Source: Microbacterium sp. SORGH_AS_0862
Lineage (GTDB): Bacteria > Actinomycetota > Actinomycetes > Actinomycetales > Microbacteriaceae
NCBI RefSeq assembly: GCF_030818795.1
Contig: NZ_JAUTAY010000001.1
Location: forward strand, 3,410,001 to 3,474,000
Direction: 5' to 3'
Length of the DNA: 64,000 nt
This document shows, piece after piece, positions 7,500 to 15,896 of this stretch. The notes beneath the pieces were generated by a model, which was given only the letters and a program-made list of their open reading frames with translations, ran no database searches and had not been told where the DNA came from. The translations under genes were made by a program, and so were the position numbers. Each line of letters starts with the position of its first letter. Position 1 is the stretch's first letter.

Positions 7500-10162
7500 G
7501 CCGACGTGGTCTCCAGCGATCGGACGATGCCATCCAGCGCGTCGGGCAGCGCAGCCGCATCCGAACCGCCGCCCTGTGCGACGTCGTCGCGTCCGCCGCC
7601 GCCGCCGCCGAGCACTCCCGCAGCGCCCTTGGCCAGAACGCCGGCCTTCACACCCGACCGCCGTGCCGCCTCGTTCGTGGCGACGATGACGATCGGACGT
7701 CCTCCCGCTGTCGCGCCGAGGGCGACGACGCTCGCGTCCTCGCCGAGGCGATCGCGGACCGCCAGGGCCACCGTGCGCAGATCATCGGCCGATCCGACGG
7801 CGCCGATCGATGCGACGACGGCGCCCACCTGTCCGACGCGCCGCACCTGCGCCGCGAGCTCGGGGGCGCGCTGCGCGAGAGCCTGCGCCTCGAATGCCGC
7901 GATCTTCTTCTCCGCCGCCTTCAGACTCGCCGCGAGATCGGCGATCCTCGCGGGGATCTGCTCGCGCGGCACCTTCAGGTCCGACGTCAACTGAGACACG
8001 ATCGCACGCTCTGCCGCCAGATCGCGGAACGCGTCGAGTCCGACGAGCGCCTCCACGCGCCGCGCGGTCGCGCCCACCGAGGACTCCCCCACGAGGTTGA
8101 TGAGTCCCACCTCTGCGCTGGAGGCGACGTGCGTACCGGCGCACAGCTCACGCGACCACGGACCGCCGATGTCGACCATGCGCACGGTGGTCCCGTACTT
8201 CTCGCCGAACAGCGCCATCGCGCCGAGTTCCTTGGCTTCGTCGAGGGGCAGCACACGCGTGGTCACCTCGAGGTTGTCGCGCACGGCGTTGTTGGCGATC
8301 TCCTCGATCTCGCTCCGCGTCGCGGGCGAGAGCGCCTGGCTCCAGTTGAAGTCGAAGCGCATGTATCCGGCACGGTTCAACGAGCCCGCCTGGGTCGCGG
8401 AGCTTCCCAGGGTGTCGCGGAGCGCCGCGTGCACGAGGTGGGTCGCGGAGTGCGCCTGTCGCGCGGCGCGGCGGTTGGCCGCATCCACCACCGTCGTCGC
8501 CGCGTCACCGACCCCGACCTCACCCGTGAGCACCTCGACGGTGTGGCTGATGAGTCCGGGAACGGGCTTCTGCACGTCCAGGACGTCGAGCTCGAAGCCC
8601 GAACCGACGATGGTGCCCTTGTCGGCGACCTGACCGCCGGACTCCGCGTACAGCGCGGTGGCGGGCAGGATCACCTCGACGACCTGACCCTGACGCGCGC
8701 GGTCGACCGACACTCCGTCCTGCAGGATGCCCAGCACGCGCGACTCCGTCGCGAGGTCCGTGTACCCGGTGAAGACCGTCTCACCCTGAGCGCGGAAGTC
8801 GCGGTACACGCTGTGATCGGCAAGCTGGCGACGACGGCTCTTCGCGTCGGCCTTCGCCCGGGTGCGCTGCTCCTGCATCAGGGTGTCGAATGCGTCGCGG
8901 TCGACACTGAGGCCGGCCTCCTCGGCGACTTCGAGCGTCAGATCGATGGGGAAGCCGTAGGTGTCGTGCAGGAGGAACGCCTGGTCGCCGGAGATCGACG
9001 AACCGCCGGTCTTCTTCGTCTCAGCGATCGAGAGGTCCAGGATCGACGAACCGGATGCGAGGGTGCGCAGGAACGTCTCCTCCTCCGCGAAGGCGTACTG
9101 CGAGATGCGGCCCCAATCCTCGGCCACGACGGGATACGACGCCGCCATCGCGTCGCGGGACGCCGCAAAGAGCTCCGGGAAGGTGGCGCCGTCGACGCCG
9201 AGCAGTCGCATCGCGCGGATGGAGCGGCGCATGAGGCGGCGGAGGATGTACCCACGGCCCTCGTTCGACGGCGTCACACCGTCGGAGAGCAGCATGAGGG
9301 AGGAGCGCACGTGGTCCGCGATGACGCGGTAGCGCACGTCGTCCTCGTGCTCCTTGCCGTACGGGCGGCCGGAGAGCTCGACGGCACGGTCGAGGACGGG
9401 GCGCACCTGGTCGGTCTCGTACATGTTGTCGACGCCCTGCTTGATGAAGGCGACGCGCTCGAGTCCCATGCCGGTGTCGATGTTCTTGTTCGGCAGCTCG
9501 CCGACGATGTCGAAGTCGATCTTCGAGCGCACGTTGGTGATGGCGTACTGCATGAACACGAGGTTCCAGATCTCCGTGAACCGCGAATCGTCGACGGCGG
9601 GTCCGCCGTCGCGGCCGTAGGCCGGCCCACGGTCGAAATAGATCTCGGAGCAGGGACCCGCCGGACCGGGCTGACCCGTCGACCAGTAGTTGTCCTCGCG
9701 GCCCAGTCGCTGGATGCGGTGCTCGGGGAGCCCGGCGATGCGACGCCACAGATCGGCGGCCTCGTCGTCGGTCTCGTAGACCGTGACCCACAGATCCTTC
9801 TCCTGGAAGCCGAGACCGCCGTCCGCCTCGGAGCGCGTCAGCAGATCCCAGGCGTAGGTGATGGCGCCTTCTTTGAAGTAGTCGCCGAAAGACCAGTTCC
9901 CGAGCATCTGGAAGAACGTGCCGTGACGGGCCGTGTGCCCGACCTCCTCGATGTCGTTCGTCCGTATGCACTTCTGCACATCGGCGGCCCGCGGGAACGG
10001 CGGCGGCACCGTCCCGTTCAGGAACGGGACGAACGGCACCATGCCGGCGACGGTGAACAGGAGCGTCGGGTCATCGCTGACCAGAGAGGCGGAGGGAACG
10101 ATGGTGTGATCGTTCTTCTCGAAAAAGTCGAGGTAACGCTGGGCGATCTCGGCGGTCTTCAT
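7496..10162 (-). CDS. alaS: Alanine--tRNA ligase
   Basis: An 888-aa class II synthetase charging tRNA-Ala. The N-terminal catalytic core is clear (motif 1 near PFLNGTVPPPFPRA, motif 2 region HTARHGTFFQMLGNWSFGD, motif 3 in NEGRGYILRRLMRR). The editing domain has HSATH (HxxxH) and CAGTH (CxxxH) zinc ligands. The C-terminal coiled coil and glycine-rich C-Ala domain (GGGGGGRDD) follow. The length is normal. The ATG at 10162 heads the alaS-ruvX-mltG-aroECKB run. A small GGCCGC/GCGGCC hairpin at 10191-10206 lies between it and the small membrane gene upstream. Confidence 0.98.
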   Translation of the reverse strand: MKTAEIAQRYLDFFEKNDHTIVPSASLVSDDPTLLFTVAGMVPFVPFLNGTVPPPFPRAADVQKCIRTNDIEEVGHTARHGTFFQMLGNWSFGDYFKEGAITYAWDLLTRSEADGGLGFQEKDLWVTVYETDDEAADLWRRIAGLPEHRIQRLGREDNYWSTGQPGPAGPCSEIYFDRGPAYGRDGGPAVDDSRFTEIWNLVFMQYAITNVRSKIDFDIVGELPNKNIDTGMGLERVAFIKQGVDNMYETDQVRPVLDRAVELSGRPYGKEHEDDVRYRVIADHVRSSLMLLSDGVTPSNEGRGYILRRLMRRSIRAMRLLGVDGATFPELFAASRDAMAASYPVVAEDWGRISQYAFAEEETFLRTLASGSSILDLSIAETKKTGGSSISGDQAFLLHDTYGFPIDLTLEVAEEAGLSVDRDAFDTLMQEQRTRAKADAKSRRRQLADHSVYRDFRAQGETVFTGYTDLATESRVLGILQDGVSVDRARQGQVVEVILPATALYAESGGQVADKGTIVGSGFELDVLDVQKPVPGLISHTVEVLTGEVGVGDAATTVVDAANRRAARQAHSATHLVHAALRDTLGSSATQAGSLNRAGYMRFDFNWSQALSPATRSEIEEIANNAVRDNLEVTTRVLPLDEAKELGAMALFGEKYGTTVRMVDIGGPWSRELCAGTHVASSAEVGLINLVGESSVGATARRVEALVGLDAFRDLAAERAIVSQLTSDLKVPREQIPARIADLAASLKAAEKKIAAFEAQALAQRAPELAAQVRRVGQVGAVVASIGAVGSADDLRTVALAVRDRLGEDASVVALGATAGGRPIVIVATNEAARRSGVKAGVLAKGAAGVLGGGGGGRDDVAQGGGSDAAALPDALDGIVRSLETTSA

Positions 10163-10225
10163 GCGGTGTCTTCCTCGGGCAGGACAGGAAGGCCGCCGGA
10201 GCGGCCGTTCGGAGTTCGCGGGTGG

Positions 10226-10435
10226 TCAGCGATCGTCGGCGGAGCCTGCGGCGGCGGGTCCGGTATCGAACCGCGCCTGCTGTTCGTGGTAGGCGTCCTG
10301 GATGCGATCGGTGAACTCTGTGATGCGGGCGTCGATCTCGGCGAGCACCTCGTGTCCGCGGGGATCCTTGTTGACGAGGTGCGCGAGCACGAACCCGGCC
10401 GTCGTTCCGACCGCGAACCAGAGAAGACTTCTCAC
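10226..10435 (-). CDS. Small membrane protein of unknown function
   Basis: A 69-aa protein, one N-terminal TM segment (LLWFAVGTTAGFVLAHLV, about residues 5-22) followed by a charged helix ending in a Gly/Ala/Asp tail. The GTG at 10435 is preferred because AGGAAGAGG lies 5-13 bases before it; an upstream ATG at 10495 would add a hydrophilic stretch in front of the TM. It lies between rpsD and alaS on the same strand. I do not recognise a named family and make no functional claim. Confidence 0.7.
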   Translation of the reverse strand: MRSLLWFAVGTTAGFVLAHLVNKDPRGHEVLAEIDARITEFTDRIQDAYHEQQARFDTGPAAAGSADDR

Positions 10436-10519
10436 CGTGACCTCTTCCTCATCGTGTCCGCGCCTGTCGCGAGCATCCTCCATCGTAGGCGACAACGGAT
10501 GCCGGCGACGGGCCGACGA

Positions 10520-10552
10520 CGAAGGGCGCCGGGATGACCCCGACGCCCTTCG
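10520..10552 (-). terminator. Hairpin after rpsD
   Basis: The arms CGAAGGGCG (10520-10528) and CGCCCTTCG (10544-10552) pair perfectly, with further inner pairing. It lies 12 bases beyond the rpsD stop. No long U-run follows, which is common in GC-rich actinobacteria. Confidence 0.6.
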
Positions 10553-10564
10553 TGCGCGAACGAC

Positions 10565-11194
10565 TCAGCGCGCGGCGTAGTACTCGACGACCAGCTGCAC
10601 GTCGCAGGTCACGGGGACCTCGGCGCGCTTCGGACGACGCACCAGGCGGGCCTGGAGCTTGTCGAGCTCGACCTCGAGGTAACCGGGAACGTTCGGCAGG
10701 ACCTCGGCGTGACCGCCGGCGGCCGCGACCTGGAACGGCTCGGTGCCCTCGCTGCGGGCCTTGACGTGGATGAGCTGACCGGGCTTCACGCGGAACGACG
10801 GGCGGTCCACGATCTGGCCGTCGACCATGATGTGGCGGTGCACGACGAACTGGCGGGCCTGCGCCGTGGTGCGGGCGAAGCCGGAGCGCAGCACGAGGGC
10901 GTCGAGACGCATCTCGAGGAGCTCGACGAGGTTCTCACCCGTCAGACCGTCGGTGCGACGGGCCTCGTTGAACGCGATGCGCAGCTGCTTCTCGCGGATG
11001 CCGTACTGCTCGCGCAGACGCTGCTTCTCACGCAGACGGACGGCGTAGTCGCTGTCAGCCTTGCGCTTGGTGCGGCCGTGCTCGCCGGGAGCGTAGGGAC
11101 GCTTCTCGAGGTAGCGGGCGGCCTTGGGGGTCAGCGCGACGCCGAGCGCGCGCGACAGGCGGACCTTGCGGCGGTCCTGGGACTTCGTGGTCAC
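10565..11194 (-). CDS. rpsD: 30S ribosomal protein S4
   Basis: A 209-aa primary 16S rRNA-binding protein of the small subunit. It has the S4 N-terminal domain (RRKVRLSRALGVALTPKAARY, KRPYAPGEHG) and the S4 RNA-binding fold with RLDALVLRSGFARTTAQARQ and VDGQIVDRPS. There is no zinc-binding Cys cluster at the N-terminus, so this is the Cys-minus type. The GTG start at 11194 has a GGAAGGAC site. It stands alone in this strain rather than in the alpha operon, with a long leader (see the next entry). Confidence 0.98.
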   Translation of the reverse strand: MTTKSQDRRKVRLSRALGVALTPKAARYLEKRPYAPGEHGRTKRKADSDYAVRLREKQRLREQYGIREKQLRIAFNEARRTDGLTGENLVELLEMRLDALVLRSGFARTTAQARQFVVHRHIMVDGQIVDRPSFRVKPGQLIHVKARSEGTEPFQVAAAGGHAEVLPNVPGYLEVELDKLQARLVRRPKRAEVPVTCDVQLVVEYYAAR

Positions 11195-11346
11195 GAAGAT
11201 GTCCTTCCGATGACGTGGCCGCGCCTTTCGCGGCTCACGGGCGTATCACCCGACTTCTCCCGATGACGCGCACGCCGGGGCGCGTCGGACGGTGATGCTG
11301 AAGGAGGGGGATGCCCGAAAACTCGGTTTCGAGCCGGTTCATCTTA
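11195..11346 (-). promoter_or_regulatory. rpsD promoter and structured leader
   Basis: A -10-like TAAGAT (complement of 11341-11346) touches the stop codon of the upstream membrane gene. It would give a leader of about 140 bases. Two stems are visible in it: GACGCGC/GCGCGTC (11265-11271 with 11280-11286), and a CGTG-GCCGCG / CGCGGC-CACG hairpin (11214-11239) just before the ribosome-binding site. S4 autoregulates its mRNA through leader structures in other bacteria. A similar role here is an inference. Confidence 0.4.
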
Positions 11347-12213
11347 TCAGACCGGCATGCGGCGCCCACGAGCGTGCCGCCCCGCGGTCAGCCACAGTGA
11401 ACTCTGCATCGAGATGATGGCCTCGCCCGGCAGCGCGCCCGCGGTGGCGGGAGCGCGGATGCTGTCGCGGTCGGCGATGATCGTGGCCGCGTCCGCACGT
11501 CCGGCGAAAGCGGACGCCACCCGCTCGCGAAGCAGTTCCCGTTCGTGCTCGAAGGCCGGCAGCTGCTGAGTCACAGCCCATGACCACGCCTCATCGACCG
11601 CTGCCGCGGCAGCGGGCCTGCGACGTCGGTTGGCGGCGAACCACACCGCGGCGCCCGTCGCCAGCAGGGCCATGGCGACGACGGCCACGGCGGCGGAGGG
11701 CGCCGCCGACCCGTTCACAGAGGCGAAGACCGCGGCGCCTCCGGCCAGGGCGTACACGAGCGCCGCACGCGCGGCCACAGTGGAAACGGAACGATCGACG
11801 ACCCTGGGGCCCACTGCCGCCAACATCGCGACGAGGCTGAGAGCGACGACACCGGAGACGGCGAGCGACGCAGCATCGGGCTGCAGTTGCTCGAGTCGGT
11901 GCTCCCGGTCGAACTGCACGCTGAGCATGTTGACACTGATGAGAACGGTCGCGGCCACGAGCAGGAGCAGGAACTGCAGTCCCGCCAGTGGCGCGCCGAA
12001 CGAGGTCGCCACGCCGAAACGACGGCGTGCAGACCGCTTCGCCTCCCGCTCCATCCGGCGGCTCAGCGCGGCGGCGTCACGGGAGAGCCCTTCCGCGAGT
12101 TCGCGCATGCCGTAGAACACGAGCAGCCCGTACTCGAGATTCCGGTCCGCGACGGATGCGGCCGCGTCGGCGTCACCGCCTGGCCGAGCCGTCATGACGC
12201 CGCCACCGGACAC
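11347..12213 (-). CDS. Hypothetical membrane protein downstream of rarA
   Basis: Up to 288 aa. It has a soluble N-terminal helix rich in Arg/Glu (about 25-65), four hydrophobic segments (about 75-98, 112-132, 143-168 and 172-192), an RRRRPAAAAA linker and a cytosolic helical tail ending in RHARGRRMPV. The GTG at 12213 directly follows the rarA stop; an ATG at 12195 is an alternative, and neither has a strong ribosome site. The contact with rarA suggests translational coupling. I recognise no family. Confidence 0.65.
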   Translation of the reverse strand: MSGGGVMTARPGGDADAAASVADRNLEYGLLVFYGMRELAEGLSRDAAALSRRMEREAKRSARRRFGVATSFGAPLAGLQFLLLLVAATVLISVNMLSVQFDREHRLEQLQPDAASLAVSGVVALSLVAMLAAVGPRVVDRSVSTVAARAALVYALAGGAAVFASVNGSAAPSAAVAVVAMALLATGAAVWFAANRRRRPAAAAAVDEAWSWAVTQQLPAFEHERELLRERVASAFAGRADAATIIADRDSIRAPATAGALPGEAIISMQSSLWLTAGRHARGRRMPV

Positions 12214-13530
12214 TCAACCCTCGAGGATCCTGCGGATCTTCTCGACGCGCGCGGCGATGTCGCGCTCGAGGCCGCGCTGTGTGGGCTGGTAGTACCGCCG
12301 GCCTCGCAGTTCGTCCGGGAGGTACTGCTGAGTCGCCACGCCGACGTCGAGGTCGTGCGGATACACATAGCCCTTGCCGTGCCCGAGACGCTTGGCACCC
12401 GGATAGTGTCCGTCCCGCAGGTGTGCGGGGACCCGGCCGAAACCACCGGCCTTCACATCGGCCATCGCGGCGTTGATGGCGTTGTAGGCGGCATTCGACT
12501 TCGCCGTGGTCGCCAGATACACCGTCGCCTCCGCGAGAGGGATACGCCCTTCGGGCATTCCGATGAACGCCACCGCATCCGCCGCGGCGACGGCGATCGG
12601 CAGAGCCTGCGGATCGGCGAGCCCGATGTCCTCGGCAGCGGAGATGACCAGGCGCCGCGCGATGAACCGGGGGTCCTCCCCCGCCTCGAGCATCCGTGCC
12701 AGGTAGTGGATCGCGGCGTCCGCATCCGATCCGCGGATCGACTTGATGAAGGCGCTGATGACGTCGTAGTGCTCATCGCCCTGGCGGTCGTAGCGCAGGA
12801 GTGCCCGATCGACCGCCTGCGCGATGAGGGCCGCCGTGATCCGCGGTTCCTCGTCACCTTCGGTCATGGCCGCAGCGGCCTCCAGTGCCGTCAGCGCACG
12901 CCGGGCGTCGCCGGAGGCCAGTCGGACGAGCGCCTCCTTGGCCTCGCGGTCGAGCGCGATCCGCCCGGCCAGTCCCCGTGGATCGCTCACGGCCCGATCC
13001 ACGAGCTCTCCCAGGTCGTCATCGCCGAGCGGCTGCAGCGTGAGCAGGAGAGACCGGGACAAGAGCGGCGAGATGACAGAGAACGAAGGATTCTCCGTGG
13101 TCGCAGCGATCAGGACGACCCAGCCGTTTTCGACGCCGGGCAGCAGCGCGTCCTGCTGCGCCTTCGTGAAGCGATGGATCTCATCCAGGAACAGGATGGT
13201 GGACTGGCCGTACAGGTCGCGCTGGTTGAGCGCCTCCTGCATCACCTCGCGAACGTCTTTCACACCGGCCGTGATGGCGGACAGCTCGACGAAACGACGT
13301 CCGGAGGAACGCGCGATCGCTTGCGCGAGGGTGGTCTTGCCGGTGCCCGGCGGCCCCCAGAGGATCACGGACACCGCTCCCGACGTCTGCCGCTCGGGGT
13401 CGGCCAGCGCGACGAGCGGCGAACCGGGCTTCAACAGATGCGCCTGGCCCGCGACCTCGGCCAACGACGCCGGACGCATGCGCACGGCAAGAGGCGTCTG
13501 GCCCTGGAAGAGGGCGCCGGAGGAGGTCAC
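12214..13530 (-). CDS. rarA: Replication-associated recombination protein A (RarA/MgsA AAA+ ATPase)
   Basis: A 438-aa AAA+ ATPase that acts at stalled replication forks, related to clamp-loader subunits and RuvB. It has Walker [12 protein letters not shown] (about 57-67), Walker [11 protein letters not shown], sensor 1 AATTENPSF and the MgsA C-terminal tetramerisation domain (RARL-family helices, GYVYPHDL near the end). The GTG at 13530 lacks a Shine-Dalgarno but TAGCCT sits 6 bases upstream, so it may be leaderless. It is followed immediately by the membrane gene at 12213. Confidence 0.95.
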   Translation of the reverse strand: MTSSGALFQGQTPLAVRMRPASLAEVAGQAHLLKPGSPLVALADPERQTSGAVSVILWGPPGTGKTTLAQAIARSSGRRFVELSAITAGVKDVREVMQEALNQRDLYGQSTILFLDEIHRFTKAQQDALLPGVENGWVVLIAATTENPSFSVISPLLSRSLLLTLQPLGDDDLGELVDRAVSDPRGLAGRIALDREAKEALVRLASGDARRALTALEAAAAMTEGDEEPRITAALIAQAVDRALLRYDRQGDEHYDVISAFIKSIRGSDADAAIHYLARMLEAGEDPRFIARRLVISAAEDIGLADPQALPIAVAAADAVAFIGMPEGRIPLAEATVYLATTAKSNAAYNAINAAMADVKAGGFGRVPAHLRDGHYPGAKRLGHGKGYVYPHDLDVGVATQQYLPDELRGRRYYQPTQRGLERDIAARVEKIRRILEG

Positions 13531-13623
13531 TCCCCCAGGCTAACGGCGGCCGGCGACGCCCGGCTTTGATGGTCGCCGTCGCCGACGCATAAGATCGGCT
13601 GGTCCGGCCGGCGAGGAGGAACC

Positions 13624-13905
13624 GTGGCATCGGGAAACAAGCAGCAGCGCGCCGAGCGCGAACGCGCACGGCTGTATCAGGCGCGCCGCGCCCACCACCA
13701 CGCGCAGATCGCTCGGCGCCGGCGCGACAACCTCGTCGCGGGGCTCGGTGGCGGAGTGCTGGTCCTCGCCATCCTCGGCGGTCAGATCGCCTACTACACG
13801 GTCGGTCCCGGTGCGACCTCCCCGACCGTCGAGACGCCCAGCCCGACACCCTCCGACCCCGCTCCGGCCTCGACACCGCTGCCGACGCCGGAGCCGACGT
13901 CCTGA
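13624..13905 (+). CDS. Small single-pass membrane protein with Pro/Thr-rich tail
   Basis: A 93-aa protein: a basic cytosolic helix (QQRAERERARLYQARRAHHH), one TM segment (about 39-59, GLGGGVLVLAILGGQIAYYT) and a short extracytoplasmic Pro/Thr/Ser tail. The GTG start has a strong GAGGAGGA site, with a TAAGAT -10-like element about 30 bases upstream. The basic-helix-plus-TM layout resembles the start of the membrane-anchored cyclophilin-type isomerases found near rel and DUF349 genes in actinobacteria, but no catalytic domain follows. I treat that as a hint only. Confidence 0.7.
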   Translation: MASGNKQQRAERERARLYQARRAHHHAQIARRRRDNLVAGLGGGVLVLAILGGQIAYYTVGPGATSPTVETPSPTPSDPAPASTPLPTPEPTS

Positions 13906-13983
13906 CCTGCGCGGCGCCGGAGCGGCCGGCGTACTAGGCTGAGTCCGATTTCCCCCGCCGACGCGAGACGCTCGAGGTGCCCC

Positions 13984-15261
13984 GTGACTGCCGCGACAGA
14001 CCACACCCCTGACCAGCCCGACACCACCGGGGCCGCTGACGAGCCCTGGGGCCGGGTGGATGCCGACGGCACCGTCGCCGTGCGCGAGGGCGAGAACTGG
14101 CGTGTCGTCGGCCAGTACCCCGACGGGACTCCGGACGAGGCACTGGCGTACTTCGTGCGCAAGTACACCGACCTTGCGAGCGAGGTGACGCTCCTCGAGG
14201 TGCGTCACCGCCGTGGCGGTGCGTCGGCATCGGACCTGCGCCACACGGCGAACTCACTGCGCGAGAAGGTCACGGATGCCGCAGCCGTCGGCGACCTCGA
14301 CGCACTGCGCACTCGGCTCGACACTCTGGTCGCGTCGCTGGCCGAGGCGACCGCGAACGAGGCCGAGGCGGCGAAAGCCGCTGTCGACGAGGCACTCGCG
14401 CAGCGTACCGTCCTCGTCGAGCGGGCAGAGGCTCTCGCTCAGCGCGACCCGAAATCGCTGCAGTGGAAGCAGGTCACCGCAGAGCTGACGGAGCTCTTCG
14501 ACCAGTGGCAGAGCCAGCAGCAGAACGGGCCGCGTCTGCCGAAGTCCGCGTCGCAGCAGCTGTGGACGCGCTTCCGCGACGCGCGCAGTGCGCTCGAGCG
14601 TCATCGCCGAGCGTTCTACGCGGAACTCGATGAGGTCCACAAGGCTGCCAAGGACCGCAAGACGCGGCTGGTGGAGCGCGCCGAGGCTCTCGCCCCGCGC
14701 GGTGAGGACGGCATCCCCGCCTACCGCGATCTCCTCGACGACTGGAAGGCCGCGGGGCGTGCCGGCAAGCGCGTCGACGACGCTCTCTGGGCCCGCTTCA
14801 AGGCGGCCGGTGACGCGCTCTACGGAGCGCGTCAGGGCCGCGAAGCCGCCGAGGCCGAAGAGTCCAAGGAGCGGATCGTCGCCAAGCAGGCGCTGCTCGA
14901 GACGGCGAAGCCCATCGTCGACGAGAAGAACCTGTCCACGGCCCGTCAGCGTCTCACCGAGATCCAGCGCCAGTGGGACGAGATCGGCCGCATCTTCCCG
15001 CGTGATCGCGAACGCGCGCTCGACGACGAACTCCGCAAGATCGAGCAGCAGGTGCGCGGCCGCGAGGACGCCGAGTGGAAGCGCAACGAGCCCGAGACGA
15101 CCGCGCGCGCGAACGACATGACCCGTCAGCTGACGGATGCCATCGAGAAGCTCGAGAGCGAACTCGCCGACGCCGAGGCCCGCAAGGACACCAAGGCGGC
15201 GAAGACGGCACGTGAGTCCCTCGAAGCGCGGAAGGCGTGGCTGCGCGCCATCGGCGGCTGA
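13984..15261 (+). CDS. DUF349 domain-containing protein
   Basis: A 425-aa, strongly helical, charged protein with several tandem DUF349 repeats of about 70 residues (W-x-A/R-F-K/R-x-A type cores such as LWTRFRDARSALERHR and LWARFKAAGDALYGAR). The start is a GTG with GAGGTG nearby; TAGGCT at 13935-13940 is a possible -10. Proteins of this family are conserved in actinobacteria near rel, and their biochemical role is not firmly known. It is predicted cytosolic, with coiled-coil segments in the C-terminal half. Confidence 0.9.
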   Translation: MTAATDHTPDQPDTTGAADEPWGRVDADGTVAVREGENWRVVGQYPDGTPDEALAYFVRKYTDLASEVTLLEVRHRRGGASASDLRHTANSLREKVTDAAAVGDLDALRTRLDTLVASLAEATANEAEAAKAAVDEALAQRTVLVERAEALAQRDPKSLQWKQVTAELTELFDQWQSQQQNGPRLPKSASQQLWTRFRDARSALERHRRAFYAELDEVHKAAKDRKTRLVERAEALAPRGEDGIPAYRDLLDDWKAAGRAGKRVDDALWARFKAAGDALYGARQGREAAEAEESKERIVAKQALLETAKPIVDEKNLSTARQRLTEIQRQWDEIGRIFPRDRERALDDELRKIEQQVRGREDAEWKRNEPETTARANDMTRQLTDAIEKLESELADAEARKDTKAAKTARESLEARKAWLRAIGG

Positions 15262-15353
15262 CCCCTCCTCCATCTGACCTCGACGCGCGGGGCCTGTCCA
15301 CAGATCGGACGGGCCCCGCGCGTCGCCACTTCCCCTCCCGGCACACTGAGGCG

Positions 15354-15896
15354 ATGGGATCCCGTTTCCTCTATTTCCCGAGCGAACTGCTCAGCCGTGC
15401 CGAGCTCACGGCCGCCTGCCTCGACGGTGACCTCGTGGGACTCGGCGAGGGCTTCGTTCCCGCGGACACGATCGAGACGGCCGCGCTACGCGCCGCATCC
15501 CTGCGTCCGCTCGTCGGCGAACGAATGGCCGCGACGCACCGCAGCGCTGCTTGGGTGCACGGCTTCATCGACGAGGTGCCCAGCCGTCACGACCTTCAGC
15601 GCATCAGCGCGCATCGCCTGCACGAGCCCGTCGACCGGCGCTTCGTCTATCGCGATCCGCGCATCCCCGATGAGGATCTGCTCCGTCTCGGCGGCGTCCC
15701 CGTCACGACGCCGGCTCGCACCTTGGCCGATCTGGCGCGGGGCACCGATGCGACGGCCCGCGGCCTGCTGGGTCAGTGCGGCGAGCGGGCACCAGACGCC
15801 GTGCACGGCGCGATCGCGTGGCTCGAATCCAGACGACGCGTGCCGCGCCGCCTCGCCGCGCTCGCCCTTCTGCAGGAGCTCGTCAGGACGAAGTGA
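15354..15896 (+). CDS. AbiEi-antitoxin-like / DUF559-N-terminal-like protein, unpaired
   Basis: A 180-aa cytosolic protein starting at the ATG at 15354. The middle contains [17 protein letters not shown], typical of the large actinobacterial family annotated as type IV AbiEi-type antitoxin or transcriptional regulator. The region [14 protein letters not shown] and the [15 protein letters not shown] stretch also fit. No AbiEii nucleotidyltransferase toxin lies next to it, and no C-terminal DUF559 nuclease follows. Its end overlaps the convergent rel gene by 14 bases. The family assignment is moderate and the function unknown. Confidence 0.6.
   Translation: MGSRFLYFPSELLSRAELTAACLDGDLVGLGEGFVPADTIETAALRAASLRPLVGERMAATHRSAAWVHGFIDEVPSRHDLQRISAHRLHEPVDRRFVYRDPRIPDEDLLRLGGVPVTTPARTLADLARGTDATARGLLGQCGERAPDAVHGAIAWLESRRRVPRRLAALALLQELVRTK

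Noticed and set aside
7370..10537. Open frame of over 1000 codons on the plus strand opposite alaS
   Set aside because: It is the antisense shadow of alaS. High-GC DNA with strong third-position bias keeps antisense frames open, and the product has no recognisable domain.
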